64,000 bases of DNA, from positions 1-64,000 of the forward strand of contig CAWFNG010000001.1 of the NCBI GenBank assembly GCA_963817135.1. The letters run 5' to 3'. Of this stretch, positions 8,747 to 17,582 are shown one piece after another. The DNA comes from VAZQ01 sp963817135 (GTDB taxonomy: Bacteria; Pseudomonadota; Alphaproteobacteria; Rhizobiales; Xanthobacteraceae). The notes under the pieces were generated by a model. That model saw only the letters and a program-made list of their open reading frames with translations, did no database searches and was not told where the DNA came from. Made by a program: the position numbers and the translations under genes. Position 1 is the first letter of the stretch, and each line of letters opens with the position of its first letter.

Positions 8747-9724
8747 ATGAAGCGACGCGACTTCATATCGCTGCTCGGCGGGGCAGCAGCATGGCCGCTT
8801 GCGGCACGTGCGCAGCAGCGGGCGATGCCGGTAATCGGGTTTGTGGGCAACGTTCCACGCGAGAGCTACACCCGCCTGATGCCGGCATTCGGTCAAGGAC
8901 TAGGCGAAACGGGGTTCGTGGAAGGACAGAACGTCACATTCGATTATCGCTGGACAAATAGTGAGCAGGACCTTCCCGCGCTCGCAGCCGAAATGGTTAC
9001 TCGAAATCCATCCGTGATTTTGGGAACGGGCGGAACGGCTTCGGCCCTTGCTTTGAAGAAAGCAACGACGACGATCCCAATCATCTTCATAATCGGCGCG
9101 GACCCTGTAAAGTTTGGTTTAGTCGTCAGCCTCAGTCGACCCGGCGGCAATCTTACTGGGGTTACCAGCCTCTCTAATTCGTTGGCGGCAAAGCAATTGC
9201 AAATACTGCACGAGCTCGTGCCGAACGCCACGACGGTCGGCCTACTGGTCAACCCTGAAAATCCAAACACGGAGTACGACACAAAAGACGTTCTTACAGC
9301 GGCGGAAACACTGGGACGCAAGCTGATTGTGTTGATGGCAAAATCCGAAACCGAACTCAACTCTGCAATTGCCAGCTCAACCGAGCACCGAGCCACAGCA
9401 ATGCTCGTCGCCTCTGATTTGTTCTTCCTCCGTCGTCGTACCCAAATAGTTACACTGTCAGCACGCTATGCCTTACCCACGATGTACGATCGACCTGAGT
9501 ATGTCTCGGCCGGCGGCCTCATGAGCTATGGAAGCAGTCGCAGTGAAATCTTTCGCCAAGCTGGCGTCTACGCAGGACGGATACTCAAGGGAGAGAAGCC
9601 CGGCGATTTGCCAGTTCAGCAGGCGTCCAAGTTCGAGCTGGTCATCAACCTCCAGACAGCGCGTGGGCTCGGCCTCACTGTGCCACCGACGCTGCTCGCC
9701 CGCGCTGACGAGGTCATCGAATAG
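8747..9724 (+). CDS. DUF534-type ABC substrate-binding protein (array copy 2)
   Basis: This 325-residue paralogue has a Tat-type leader (KRRDFISLLGG, then AARAQQ near residue 24). A longer frame opens at 8663, but the leader begins at the ATG at 8747, so that start was chosen. The family segments SRPGGNLTGVTSL, GGLMSYGSS and the terminal ADEVIE are present. Its TAG stop lies exactly where the degraded start of copy 3 should be, which suggests the two were once translationally coupled as copies 4 and 5 still are. The ligand is unknown. Confidence 0.88.
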   Translation: MKRRDFISLLGGAAAWPLAARAQQRAMPVIGFVGNVPRESYTRLMPAFGQGLGETGFVEGQNVTFDYRWTNSEQDLPALAAEMVTRNPSVILGTGGTASALALKKATTTIPIIFIIGADPVKFGLVVSLSRPGGNLTGVTSLSNSLAAKQLQILHELVPNATTVGLLVNPENPNTEYDTKDVLTAAETLGRKLIVLMAKSETELNSAIASSTEHRATAMLVASDLFFLRRRTQIVTLSARYALPTMYDRPEYVSAGGLMSYGSSRSEIFRQAGVYAGRILKGEKPGDLPVQQASKFELVINLQTARGLGLTVPPTLLARADEVIE

Positions 9725-10696
9725 GCGGCGTCAGTTCATCACGTTGCTTGGCGGCATGGCGGCGACTTGGCCGCTCGCGGTGCGCGCGCAGCAGGCGGGG
9801 AGGCTGCCGACCATCGGGTTCCTCGGCACGACCTCAGCGTCGGTCTTGAGCGTATATGGTCGCCACTTTCGTGCAGAGGCTGCGCGAACTCGGTTGGATC
9901 GAGGGCCGGAAGGTCGCGATCGAGTATCGCTGGGCAGAGGGACGCAGCGAACGCTTCAGCGACATCGCGGCCGAGTTCGTCCGACTGAAAGTCGATGTCA
10001 TTGTCGCGGGGGGAAATGCCGTTGCCGCGGCAAAGCAGGCGACATCGGTAATCCCGATCGTGTTCCCGTTGGCGGTGGACCCAGTCGGCGCTGGCTTGGT
10101 TGCCAGCCTTGCGCGACCGGGCGGCAACGTCACGGGGCTCTCGATGCAGGCACCCGATCTTGCCGGCAAGCGACTCGCGCTGTTGCGCGAGGTTGTTCTC
10201 AGTCTTCATCGATTGGCGATCATTGCCAATGTCGCCTACCCCGCCGCAGCATTGGAGATGAGCGAGGTTCAGGCGGCGGCCCGCACGCTCGGCCTCGATG
10301 CCGTTGCATTGGAAATCCGGCGAGCGGTCTATTGCCCCCGCCTTCGAGGCGCTCAAGGGCCGCGCAGACGCACTTTACATCTGTGGCGATGCGCTCGTAG
10401 CCACTAACCGGATACGTATCATTACCTTGGCGCTAGGCGCGCGTCTGCCGACGATGTCCAATTATCAGGAGTACGTCGAAGCGGGAAGTTTGCTGTCCTA
10501 TGGACCAAACATCCCGGACCTGTTTCACCGCGCCGCTGAGTATGTCGACAAGATTCTGCGCGGTGCGCAACCGGCTAACCTGCTGGTCGAGCAACCGACA
10601 AAATTCGAGCTGATAGTAAACCTTAATACTGCCAAGGCACTCGGGATGACGATCCCCGATGCATTTCTGCTGCGCGCCGACGAGGTGATCGAGTAA
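9723..10696 (+). pseudogene. Degraded DUF534 substrate-binding protein (array copy 3)
   Basis: Family sequence runs through three reading frames. The Tat leader (RRRQFITLLGG, then RAQQ) is read from 9723 but has no start codon: the sequence GAATAGGCGGCG appears to have lost one G from an ancestral ATGAGG that overlapped the upstream stop. A second break near 9850-9856 moves the frame to the segment RELGWIEGRKVAIEYRWAEG, and a third near 10320 moves it to IAPAFEALKGRADALYICGD and the normal ending ADEVIE. Three independent lesions make this a true pseudogene rather than a single sequencing error. Confidence 0.9.
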
Positions 10697-10700
10697 GGAT

Positions 10701-10729
10701 TTTTGCTGCACTGCATTAGTCCGCTAGTG
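10701..10729. repeat. Shared 3' flank of array genes (copy next to the IS)
   Basis: The segment beginning TTTTGCTGCACTGCATTAGT starts four bases after the stop of array copy 3. Nearly the same sequence follows copy 1 (8257-8285) and copy 7 (17376-17405). In all three places the similarity runs on into an IS1182-like terminus (TGGCAG...), so the module spans gene end, spacer and IS end. Confidence 0.7.
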
Positions 10730-12313
10730 GCAGATTTTGTTGCAAAAGTCTTTGCGTGTTTCGTCTCGAAGTGATTCGCTTGCTCTGACACGATTCGCTG
10801 TGGAGGCGAGCCATGATGGGGCGGCTCAATCACGATCAAGCGCAGTTGTTTTATTCATTTCATCTTGATGAAGCGGTTCCGCACGATCACCCGATTCGCA
10901 AGATCGCTGCGGTTCTCGACTTATCATGGGTTCGTTCTGAGCTGGCGCCCTTTTACCCCGAAATGGGTCGACCCTCGATTGATCCGGAGCTGATGATACG
11001 GATGCTCATCATCGGCTACGTGTTCGCAATTCGCTCGGAGCGAGCTATATGCCGGGAAGTACAGGTGAACCTCGCCTATCGCTGGTTTTGTTGTCTCTCG
11101 ATCGAGGACAAAATCCCGGATCACTCGGCCTTTTCACGTGCCCGTCATGAGCGGTTCCGCGCCAGCGATATGTTCCGGCGGGTGTTTGAGCGTGTCGTTG
11201 AGGCCTGTATTGCGGCCGGATTGGTTGGCGGTGAAGGGTTCGCAGTCGATGCGAGCCTGATCGCAGCGGACGCCAATAAGCAGCGATCGGTCCCCGGTTC
11301 GGAGTGGAACAAGACGCGCGATCCTCATGGGGCTAGCCGTGCCATGAAGGAGTATTTGGCAACCCTCGACGATGCGGCGTTTGGCGCGGCAAGCGAGGTG
11401 CCGCCGAAATTTGTCTCACCCTCCGATCCAGCCGCGCAATGGACTGGCGCGATGCGAGGGCCGGCCTTCTTCGCCTACGCGAACAATTATCTCATCGACG
11501 TCAAGTTCGGCATCATCATGGATGTCAAAGCTACCCGCGCCATTCGTCAGGCGGAGGTGGGTGCAGCTAAGACAATGCTCGAGCGGACGGAGGAGTGCTT
11601 CGGGATCAAGCCCGCCTGTCTTGCCGCCGATACGGCCTATGGCTCTGCGGACACGCTCGACTGGGTGGTCAATGAGAAGAAGATCGAGCCGCACATTCCG
11701 GTCATCGACAAATCAAAGCGCGAGGATGGCACCTTCTCGCGGGAAGACTTCAGGTTTGACGAGGAACGGAACATTTATATCTGCCCAGCCGGCAAAATGC
11801 TAACCACCACCGGCCACATCGGCCCCGATCACGCGATCCGCTACCAGGCATCACGGCCTGACTGCGGGACGTGCGCGCTCAAACCGGAATGCTGTCCGAA
11901 TATGCCTTTCCGCCGGATCGCGCGCGATGTGAACGAGGCTGCTCGCGACGTTGCTCGCGCCCTGGCCAAGACCGAGGCTTTCGAGCGATCGCGCCGCAAT
12001 CGCAAACGCGTTGAGATGCTATTTGCTCATCTTAAGCGCATCTTGCGGCTTGGGCGGCTTCGGCTACGCGGGCCATGCGGTGCGCAAGACGAGTTTACGC
12101 TCGCAGCAATCGCACAGAACCTACGCCGGCTTGCGAAGCTGGTTGCTCGACCGCCACCCGCAATCGAGGGATGTCTCGCATAGCCAACTCCGAGTGCCAG
12201 TGCCGCGTGATGCAGCGTCACCGCTCTAAAGAGAGCGGATGGTGAGAACCGTTTCGAGAAATGGAGGCAGCGGCCTCACCGCTCTAATCGCAGACTTTTG
12301 CAACAAAATCTGC
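10730..12313 (+). mobile_element. Complete IS1182-type insertion sequence
   Basis: The 1584-bp element is bounded by perfect 22-bp inverted repeats at 10730-10751 and 12292-12313, reading GCAGATTTTGTTGCAAAAGT inwards. It encodes one intact transposase. No direct target duplication is visible in the immediate flanks. The left flank is the shared 3' segment that also precedes IS1182-like ends at two other array genes, so this site was occupied or duplicated more than once. Confidence 0.85.
10813..12183 (+). CDS. IS1182-family transposase
   Basis: This 456-residue DDE transposase has the N-terminal InsH-like domain (MMGRLNHDQAQLFYSFHLDE, RPSIDPELMIRMLIIGYV) with HSAFSRARHERF, then the catalytic core. 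Likely catalytic aspartates lie in FAVDASLIAADA and LAADTAYGS, and a cysteine-rich stretch (DCGTCALKPECC) follows, as in IS1182 members. The C-terminus carries VEMLFAHLKRILRLGRLRLRG. It is full length with no frameshift and sits between perfect inverted repeats, so it may be active. The ATG at 10813 is chosen because family similarity begins at once. Confidence 0.92.
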   Translation: MMGRLNHDQAQLFYSFHLDEAVPHDHPIRKIAAVLDLSWVRSELAPFYPEMGRPSIDPELMIRMLIIGYVFAIRSERAICREVQVNLAYRWFCCLSIEDKIPDHSAFSRARHERFRASDMFRRVFERVVEACIAAGLVGGEGFAVDASLIAADANKQRSVPGSEWNKTRDPHGASRAMKEYLATLDDAAFGAASEVPPKFVSPSDPAAQWTGAMRGPAFFAYANNYLIDVKFGIIMDVKATRAIRQAEVGAAKTMLERTEECFGIKPACLAADTAYGSADTLDWVVNEKKIEPHIPVIDKSKREDGTFSREDFRFDEERNIYICPAGKMLTTTGHIGPDHAIRYQASRPDCGTCALKPECCPNMPFRRIARDVNEAARDVARALAKTEAFERSRRNRKRVEMLFAHLKRILRLGRLRLRGPCGAQDEFTLAAIAQNLRRLAKLVARPPPAIEGCLA

Positions 12314-12400
12314 ACAGGAAGTACTCGTCGCCGGACTCTCCGACAGATACGTGATTGGCGTGGAGTCTCACTGGGATGGCCTTAGTTCAGTGCGTATCAT

Positions 12401-12928
12401 TCATCCTAACACGATTTCCATAAGGCGCACGTGAAGGCAACCGCGCTTGGAAATCGCAATTATGTCAACTGAGAAAATCCTAGCCCGGCATTGAAGCCCC
12501 GTCACTCCCCGCGGGCCGTCGCACGATACCTGCCAAATGATGGGCAGAACAGAGCCGCTCTGCCCAGACCCTTCACACATCAAGACCTTCACATACTCAT
12601 CAACTGCCTGACGTGTCTGCTCCGTCAACTCGAATCTAACCGGCTGACCTGTCTTCTTTTGGCGAACCATTGCGCGCTCGACAGCGCATCCATTCGGTGC
12701 AATGTCCTCCACTTTCAAAGCAACAACATCGCAGCCGCGCAGCTTGCTGTCGACAGCCAGGTTGAACATCGCCAACTCGCGAATTTGACCTTCGACTTGC
12801 ACCTTCGTGCGGATTGACCAGACGTGCTTAGGTCGAAGGGGTGGTTTTGCTCCGATTGGCTTGCCCTTATTCCAAGCCGGACGTGGAGGCGAGATTACCG
12901 AAAGGTATTCGTGGTCCTGCATAGTCAT
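12401..12928 (-). pseudogene. C-terminally truncated phage-type integrase
   Basis: The protein begins at the ATG at 12928, preceded by AAGGAGT on the minus strand; the longer frame to 13072 is discarded. The first 115 or so residues (ISPPRPAWNKGKPIG, FNLAVDSKLRGCDVVALKV, RQKKTGQPVRFELTEQTRQA) match a family of short integrases of about 210 residues common in Rhizobiales and Burkholderiales. Similarity stops after the segment VDEYVKV. The tail is unrelated and lacks the HxxR and tyrosine catalytic residues, so it is inactive. It lies between the IS1182 element and array copy 4, consistent with repeated insertions here. Confidence 0.75.
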
Positions 12929-13137
12929 ACTCCTTCGTTTGAGGATGACCATGGTGGCCTGGTAGCCGGAACATATTGAAGGCATGTCAGCTTTCGGATC
13001 GATCCGGCGGTAAACTCCCCACCTGAGCCGCTGATCGATCTGAACAATTGACCCCCAGGCGACATCGGGCAAATTGAAACCCCGCAGTGCAGCAGTGCTG
13101 TGCTATCCTTTGTCCGGGGCACAGGAGGCACTGGGTA

Positions 13138-14124
13138 GTGAAACGGCGCGAGTTCATCACGCTTCTCGGCGTCTCGGCGGCAGCGGGGCCGCTCGCGGCG
13201 CGCGCACAGCAGGCGGTGATGCCGGCGATCGGATTCCTCCACCCGCAAGCGCCCGCAGCTTTCAGGGACCACCTGCGCGGATTTCGTCAGGGGCTCAAGG
13301 AGGCGGGCTACGCCGAGGGCGAGAACGTGGCGATTGTCTATCGCTTCGCCGAGAATCAGATCGACCGGTTACCCATGCTGGCATCCGAACTGGTTCGCCG
13401 GCAGGTCGCCGTGATTGTCACGATCGGAGGCGTCGCTGCTGCGTTGGCGGCGAAGGCGGCAACGACGACCATCCCCATCGTTTTTGGTGTCGCCGAAGAC
13501 CCTGTGAAACTTGGCCTAGTCGACAGCCTTGCCCGGCCTGGCGGCAACGCGACGGGTATCAATTTTTTCGTGAGTGAATTGGCGGCAAAGCGATTGGAGC
13601 TGCTGCATGAGCTGATCCCTGCAGCCACCCGCGTGGCCGTTCTCGTCAACCCGTCCAATGCTGCGAGTACCGGGTCGACATTGAGAGACATTGGACCGGC
13701 CGCTCGCGCGCTCGGGCTGCAAATCCAGGTCCTCAACGCCAGCACCGGTCCGGAGATCGATGCGGCTTTCGCAACCATTGTACGCGAGCGGCACGAGGCT
13801 CTGTTCGTCGGGCCCGATGCCTTCTTCCTGAGCAGGAGCATGCAACTGGCCCTTCTGGCATCGCGCCACGCTGTCCCAACAACGTTTCCGTTGCGTGACT
13901 TTACCGAAGCTGGTGGGCTGATGAGCTACGGAACCAGCCTGACCGATGCATACCGTCAGACCGGCGTCTGCACCGGCAGCGTGCTCAAAGGCGCCAAGCC
14001 TGCCGAGCTGGCGGTCGTGCAGGCCACGAAGTTCGAACTGATCATCAACCGCGTGACAGCGAGGATACTCGGGCTCGACGTGCCGCCGTCGCTGCTAGCC
14101 ACCGCTGACGAGGTAATCGAGTGA
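13138..14124 (+). CDS. DUF534-type ABC substrate-binding protein (array copy 4)
   Basis: This 328-residue paralogue begins at a GTG (13138) with AGGAGG at 13123-13128; the frame open from 13087 is longer than the family. The leader is MKRREFITLLG followed by LAARAQQ. Family segments RPGGNATGINFF, GGLMSYGTS and TADEVIE are present. The stop overlaps the GTG start of copy 5 (GTGA), so the two are translationally coupled. A TGCTATCCT motif at 13101-13109 may be its promoter. The ligand is unknown. Confidence 0.9.
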   Translation: MKRREFITLLGVSAAAGPLAARAQQAVMPAIGFLHPQAPAAFRDHLRGFRQGLKEAGYAEGENVAIVYRFAENQIDRLPMLASELVRRQVAVIVTIGGVAAALAAKAATTTIPIVFGVAEDPVKLGLVDSLARPGGNATGINFFVSELAAKRLELLHELIPAATRVAVLVNPSNAASTGSTLRDIGPAARALGLQIQVLNASTGPEIDAAFATIVRERHEALFVGPDAFFLSRSMQLALLASRHAVPTTFPLRDFTEAGGLMSYGTSLTDAYRQTGVCTGSVLKGAKPAELAVVQATKFELIINRVTARILGLDVPPSLLATADEVIE

Positions 14125-15104
14125 ACAGGCGCGAGTTCGTCACGCTGGTCGGTGGCGCGACGGCTTGGCCGTTCGTGGCGCGCGCGCAGCAGCAGCAGGC
14201 GATGCCGACGATCGCGTACCTCGGGCCCACATCCCCTGAAGCCGTGGCGGGTCGTCTGCGCGCTTTTCGCCAGGGCCTGAAGGAAATTGGCTATATCGAG
14301 GGCGACAACGTTGCGATCGGATACCGCCTTGCCGAAGGCCAAAACGACCAATTGCCGGCGATGGCCATCGAATTGGCCCGCAGACAGGTTTCGGTGCTCG
14401 TCACCGGAGGTACCCCAGCGGCGTTCGCAGCCAAGGCGGCAACCACGACGATCCCCATTGTCTTCATCCTGTCCGAAGACCCGGTCCGGCTCGGTCTTGT
14501 CGCGAGCATTCCCCGGCCGGGCGGCAACGCGACCGGCATCAACTTCGTCAGCGGTGAGTTAGGGGCGAAGCGACTGGAACTTCTACGCGAGCTATTACCG
14601 CGCGCGGTTCGCATTGCCGTACTGAACAATCCATCAGATGCCGCATCAGCAGAAACCACGGTCAGAGAGGTGGAAGCAGGTGCTCGCGCAATGGGCTTGC
14701 AGGTCCAGATTCTCAACGCCAGCAGCAGCAATGAAATTCATGCGGCATTCGCAACCATCGCGCGTGAACGGCCCGACGCCCTCTTTCTGGGCAGCGATCC
14801 GTTCTGGACCGGCCGCCGCGTGCAACTTGCCAACCTTGCGGTGCGCCATGCGATCCCCATGACCTGTCAGGCGCGTGAAGTTGTCGAGGCCGGCGGCCTG
14901 ATGAGCTACGGAGCCAATATTGAGCACGCGTTTCGGCAGGCTGGGGTCTACGCCGGCCGCATCCTCAAAGGCGCGAAACCAGCCGAGCTACCAGTCGTGC
15001 AGTCGAGTAGGTTCGAGCTGGTCATCAACGCCGACACCGCCAGGATACTTGGTCTCACCGTGCCGCCGTCGCTGCTCGCCACCGCCGACGAGGTAATCGA
15101 GTAA
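14121..15104 (+). CDS. DUF534-type ABC substrate-binding protein (array copy 5)
   Basis: This 327-residue paralogue starts at a GTG that overlaps the TGA of copy 4 by four bases (GTGA), with the leader NRREFVTLVGG and VARAQQ. It is closest to copy 4 by eye (both have RPGGNATGINF, LKGAKPAELPVVQ and VPPSLLATADEVIE), which suggests a recent tandem duplication. Coupling to copy 4 implies equal synthesis of two binding proteins. No transporter membrane or ATPase subunit lies nearby. Confidence 0.9.
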   Translation: MNRREFVTLVGGATAWPFVARAQQQQAMPTIAYLGPTSPEAVAGRLRAFRQGLKEIGYIEGDNVAIGYRLAEGQNDQLPAMAIELARRQVSVLVTGGTPAAFAAKAATTTIPIVFILSEDPVRLGLVASIPRPGGNATGINFVSGELGAKRLELLRELLPRAVRIAVLNNPSDAASAETTVREVEAGARAMGLQVQILNASSSNEIHAAFATIARERPDALFLGSDPFWTGRRVQLANLAVRHAIPMTCQAREVVEAGGLMSYGANIEHAFRQAGVYAGRILKGAKPAELPVVQSSRFELVINADTARILGLTVPPSLLATADEVIE

Positions 15105-15161
15105 TCCGACCGAATGTCTCCTCTTGCGTACGAACGCGAAGTGCCGATGCGCACTGCCAAT

Positions 15162-15213
15162 GTCGGTTGAGTGAAGTGAAGCAGACCCAATGCGGGCGCG
15201 CTAATTATCGCCA
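15162..15213. repeat. Dispersed repeat, second copy of 2641-2692
   Basis: This stretch matches 2641-2692 at about 41 of 52 positions, with the shared core AAGCAGAC(C/T)(C/T)AATGCG. Both copies lie in non-coding sequence: one beside the IS91-type element, one between array copies 5 and 6. Its nature is unknown; it may be a remnant of the same mobile element. Confidence 0.45.
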
Positions 15214-15317
15214 TTTTTGATACACAAGAGACATCACGGCCGAGGCGAAAAGCATCGAACACCCCACGCCGCGCGGCGTGCTATCGTTCCTCGAGGCGCG
15301 CTCGCACTGGAGGGCAG

Positions 15318-16319
15318 ATGACAAATCTCATCGGTCGGCGCGAATTGATAGTCGTGCTCGGCGGCGCGGCCACTTGGCCGCTTGCGGCGCGTGCGCAACA
15401 GCCGGACCGAGTGCGGCGGATCGGCGCATTGATGAGCTTTGCGGAGAGCGATCCGGAAGGCCAGGCCCGGATCGCGGCGTTTCGGGAGAGCCTTCGGAGC
15501 CTCGGTTGGATAGAAGGCCGCAATATAAACATTGAGATCCGTTGGGCGACCGGCAGCGCCGAGTCGATACAGCAATTCGCAAAGGAACTTGTCGCCCTAC
15601 AACCCGACCTCATTCTTTCGGCAACCACACCCACCACTACTTCGCTACGGCAGCAAACACTCGACATTCCCATTGTGTTTGCCAATGTCTCTGACCCAGT
15701 TGGCAGTGGCTTTGTCGCGAGCCTGTCGCGGCCGGGTGGCAACACGACAGGATTCATCAATCTTGAAGACTCGATGGCAGGCAAGTGGCTGGGGCTCCTA
15801 AAGGAGATTGCACCGCAGGCTTCCGAGGTTGCCTTCGTGTTCAATCCGACAACTGCACCCTATGCCGAATACTATTTGAATCCTTTCAAGACCGCTGCGC
15901 GGTCCCTTGGCGTGGAGGCAATCGCAACGCCTGTTAGCGACTCGTCCGGCCTTGAGTCCGCAATTGCGGGACAAGCACAGGACTTAAAGGGCGGTCTGAT
16001 TGTCATGCCGGATTCCTTCACAACAGCGCATAGTTCGGAAATTGTCTCGCTGGCGGATCGCTATCGCGTACCGGCTATCTATCCGTACCGCTTCTTCGCC
16101 GAACTCGGAGGCCTGTTGTCCTACGGAAATGATCAACTCGACAATTTTCGACGCGCAGCGACCTATGTCGATCGTATTCTCAAGGGCGAGAAGCCAAGCG
16201 AACTTCCGGTCCAAGTGCCGGTAAAGTTTGATTTGGTCATCAATCTCAAGACCGCCAAGGCCCTCGGCCTCACAGTGCCGCCGACGCTGCTTGCCCGCGC
16301 CGATGCGGTGATCGAATAA
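15318..16319 (+). CDS. DUF534-type ABC substrate-binding protein (array copy 6)
   Basis: This 333-residue paralogue has the leader MTNLIGRRELIVVLGG followed by LAARAQQ near 27. GGAGGG lies a few bases upstream of the ATG. The binding-protein segments SRPGGNTTGFINLEDSMAGK, GGLLSYGND and LPVQVPVKFDLVINLKTAKA are typical of a second subgroup, with copy 7, that differs from copies 1-5. A TGCTATCGT motif at 15279-15287 may be its promoter. No permease partner is present. Confidence 0.9.
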   Translation: MTNLIGRRELIVVLGGAATWPLAARAQQPDRVRRIGALMSFAESDPEGQARIAAFRESLRSLGWIEGRNINIEIRWATGSAESIQQFAKELVALQPDLILSATTPTTTSLRQQTLDIPIVFANVSDPVGSGFVASLSRPGGNTTGFINLEDSMAGKWLGLLKEIAPQASEVAFVFNPTTAPYAEYYLNPFKTAARSLGVEAIATPVSDSSGLESAIAGQAQDLKGGLIVMPDSFTTAHSSEIVSLADRYRVPAIYPYRFFAELGGLLSYGNDQLDNFRRAATYVDRILKGEKPSELPVQVPVKFDLVINLKTAKALGLTVPPTLLARADAVIE

Positions 16320-16380
16320 CACAACGCCGCTCCGTTGCAAGATGTGGTAGTGTGGTCCTTTGCCTGAGAGGGACTACCTC

Positions 16381-17370
16381 ATGAGGCGGCGCGAGTTCAT
16401 CACGCTACTCGGCGGGAGTGCGGTCGCTTTGCCGCTCGCGGCGCGCGCGCAGCAGGGGCAGCGCGCGCGGCTCGTCTGTTTTTTAGAGGGGATATCGGCA
16501 GACACGCCGAACGCTAAGGCGCGCTATGCGGCATTCCTGGAAGGGCTCCGGCAGTTGGGTTGGACGCCGGGGCGTAACGTGCAGATCGAGGTGCGCTATG
16601 CCGAAGGCGATGACGCTGCAATACGAAAGTATGCAGCGGAACTCGTTGCGCTTGCCCCGGACGTGCTTGTGGTCGGGAGCGGTGCCCCTGCAGAGGTGCT
16701 GCTGAAAGTCACCCGCACCATTCCCATCGTGTTTGTCATCGTTCCCGACCCGGTGGGGTCTGGCTTCGTCGAGAGCCTGTCGCAGCCGGGCGCCAACGCC
16801 ACCGGCTTTATGATGTTTGAATACAACTTATGCGGAAAGTGGTTGGAACTGCTCAAGGAAACTGCGCCAAACGTGACGCACGCGGCAATTCTTCGCAATG
16901 CCGGCACTGCTGCCGGGATCGGCCAGTTCGCTGTCATTCAAGCTGTGGCGCCATTGGTCGGCATCGAGGTAAGCTCAATCGACTTGCGCGGGTCGGCCCA
17001 GATCGAACGCGCCATCGCGACCTTCGCGCAGAGGTCGGATGGAGGAATGATCCAGGTGGCAAGTCCAACAGGAGCAGCCAATATCAGTTCGATCATTGCA
17101 GCGGCCGCACGCTACAAGCTGCCAGCGGTTTACATTCAACGACCTTTTGTTGCTGCTGGCGGATTGATCTCCTATGGGCCAAATTTTGAAGACCAATACC
17201 GACGCGCGGCAGACTACGTTAATCGCATATTAAAAGGTGAGAAACCTGCCGATCTGCCCGTGCAGGCCCCGAACAAGTACGAACTCGCCATCAACCTCAA
17301 GACCGCGAAGGCGCTCGGCATTAGCGTGCCGGCTGGGCTGCTCGCTCGTGCCGACGAGGTAATTGAGTGA
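16381..17370 (+). CDS. DUF534-type ABC substrate-binding protein (array copy 7)
   Basis: This 329-residue paralogue begins at the ATG at 16381 with GAGAGGG upstream; the frame open from 16360 adds seven residues before the leader. The Tat-type leader is MRRREFITLLGG with LAARAQQ. It shares subgroup features with copy 6 (VPDPVGSGFVESL, GKWLELLKE, LPVQAPNKYELAINLKTAKA). Its 3' flank carries the third, degenerate copy of the module seen after copies 1 and 3. It closes the array. Confidence 0.9.
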   Translation: MRRREFITLLGGSAVALPLAARAQQGQRARLVCFLEGISADTPNAKARYAAFLEGLRQLGWTPGRNVQIEVRYAEGDDAAIRKYAAELVALAPDVLVVGSGAPAEVLLKVTRTIPIVFVIVPDPVGSGFVESLSQPGANATGFMMFEYNLCGKWLELLKETAPNVTHAAILRNAGTAAGIGQFAVIQAVAPLVGIEVSSIDLRGSAQIERAIATFAQRSDGGMIQVASPTGAANISSIIAAAARYKLPAVYIQRPFVAAGGLISYGPNFEDQYRRAADYVNRILKGEKPADLPVQAPNKYELAINLKTAKALGISVPAGLLARADEVIE

Positions 17371-17536
17371 AGATGTTTTGCTGCACTGCATGAGTTTGCT
17401 TTTGGCAGCAGGCATGTTGAAAACGGCCGGACCATGCCCCTGCATGTGGTCGTTCAATTTGAAGACCTATCCCTGGGCCGAGCACTACCAAAATGAAGCA
17501 AGACAACACGTCTTAACTGCTGGAAGCATGGCCGCC

Positions 17537-17578
17537 AAAAAACCCGGCGGGGTGTCCGTAGGCGTTGGCCCCGCCGGG
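17537..17578 (-). terminator. Rho-independent terminator reading leftward
   Basis: On the minus strand a perfect 10-bp GC-rich stem (CCCGGCGGGG at 17569-17578 paired with CCCCGCCGGG at 17543-17552), with a 16-nt loop, is followed at once by six T residues. No T-run follows on the plus strand. It begins four bases after the stop of the 27-residue ORF. Confidence 0.85.
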
Positions 17579-17582
17579 AAGT

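Noticed and set aside
12490..12520. Frameshift rather than truncation as the cause of the defective integrase
   Set aside because: None of the other frames in the tail restores the HxxR or tyrosine region, so the C-terminal part is missing rather than shifted.
7266..17370. The array as a novel defence or toxin island
   Set aside because: Every member carries an export leader and the ABC_sub_bind fold; no nuclease, NTPase or toxin-like gene lies among them.
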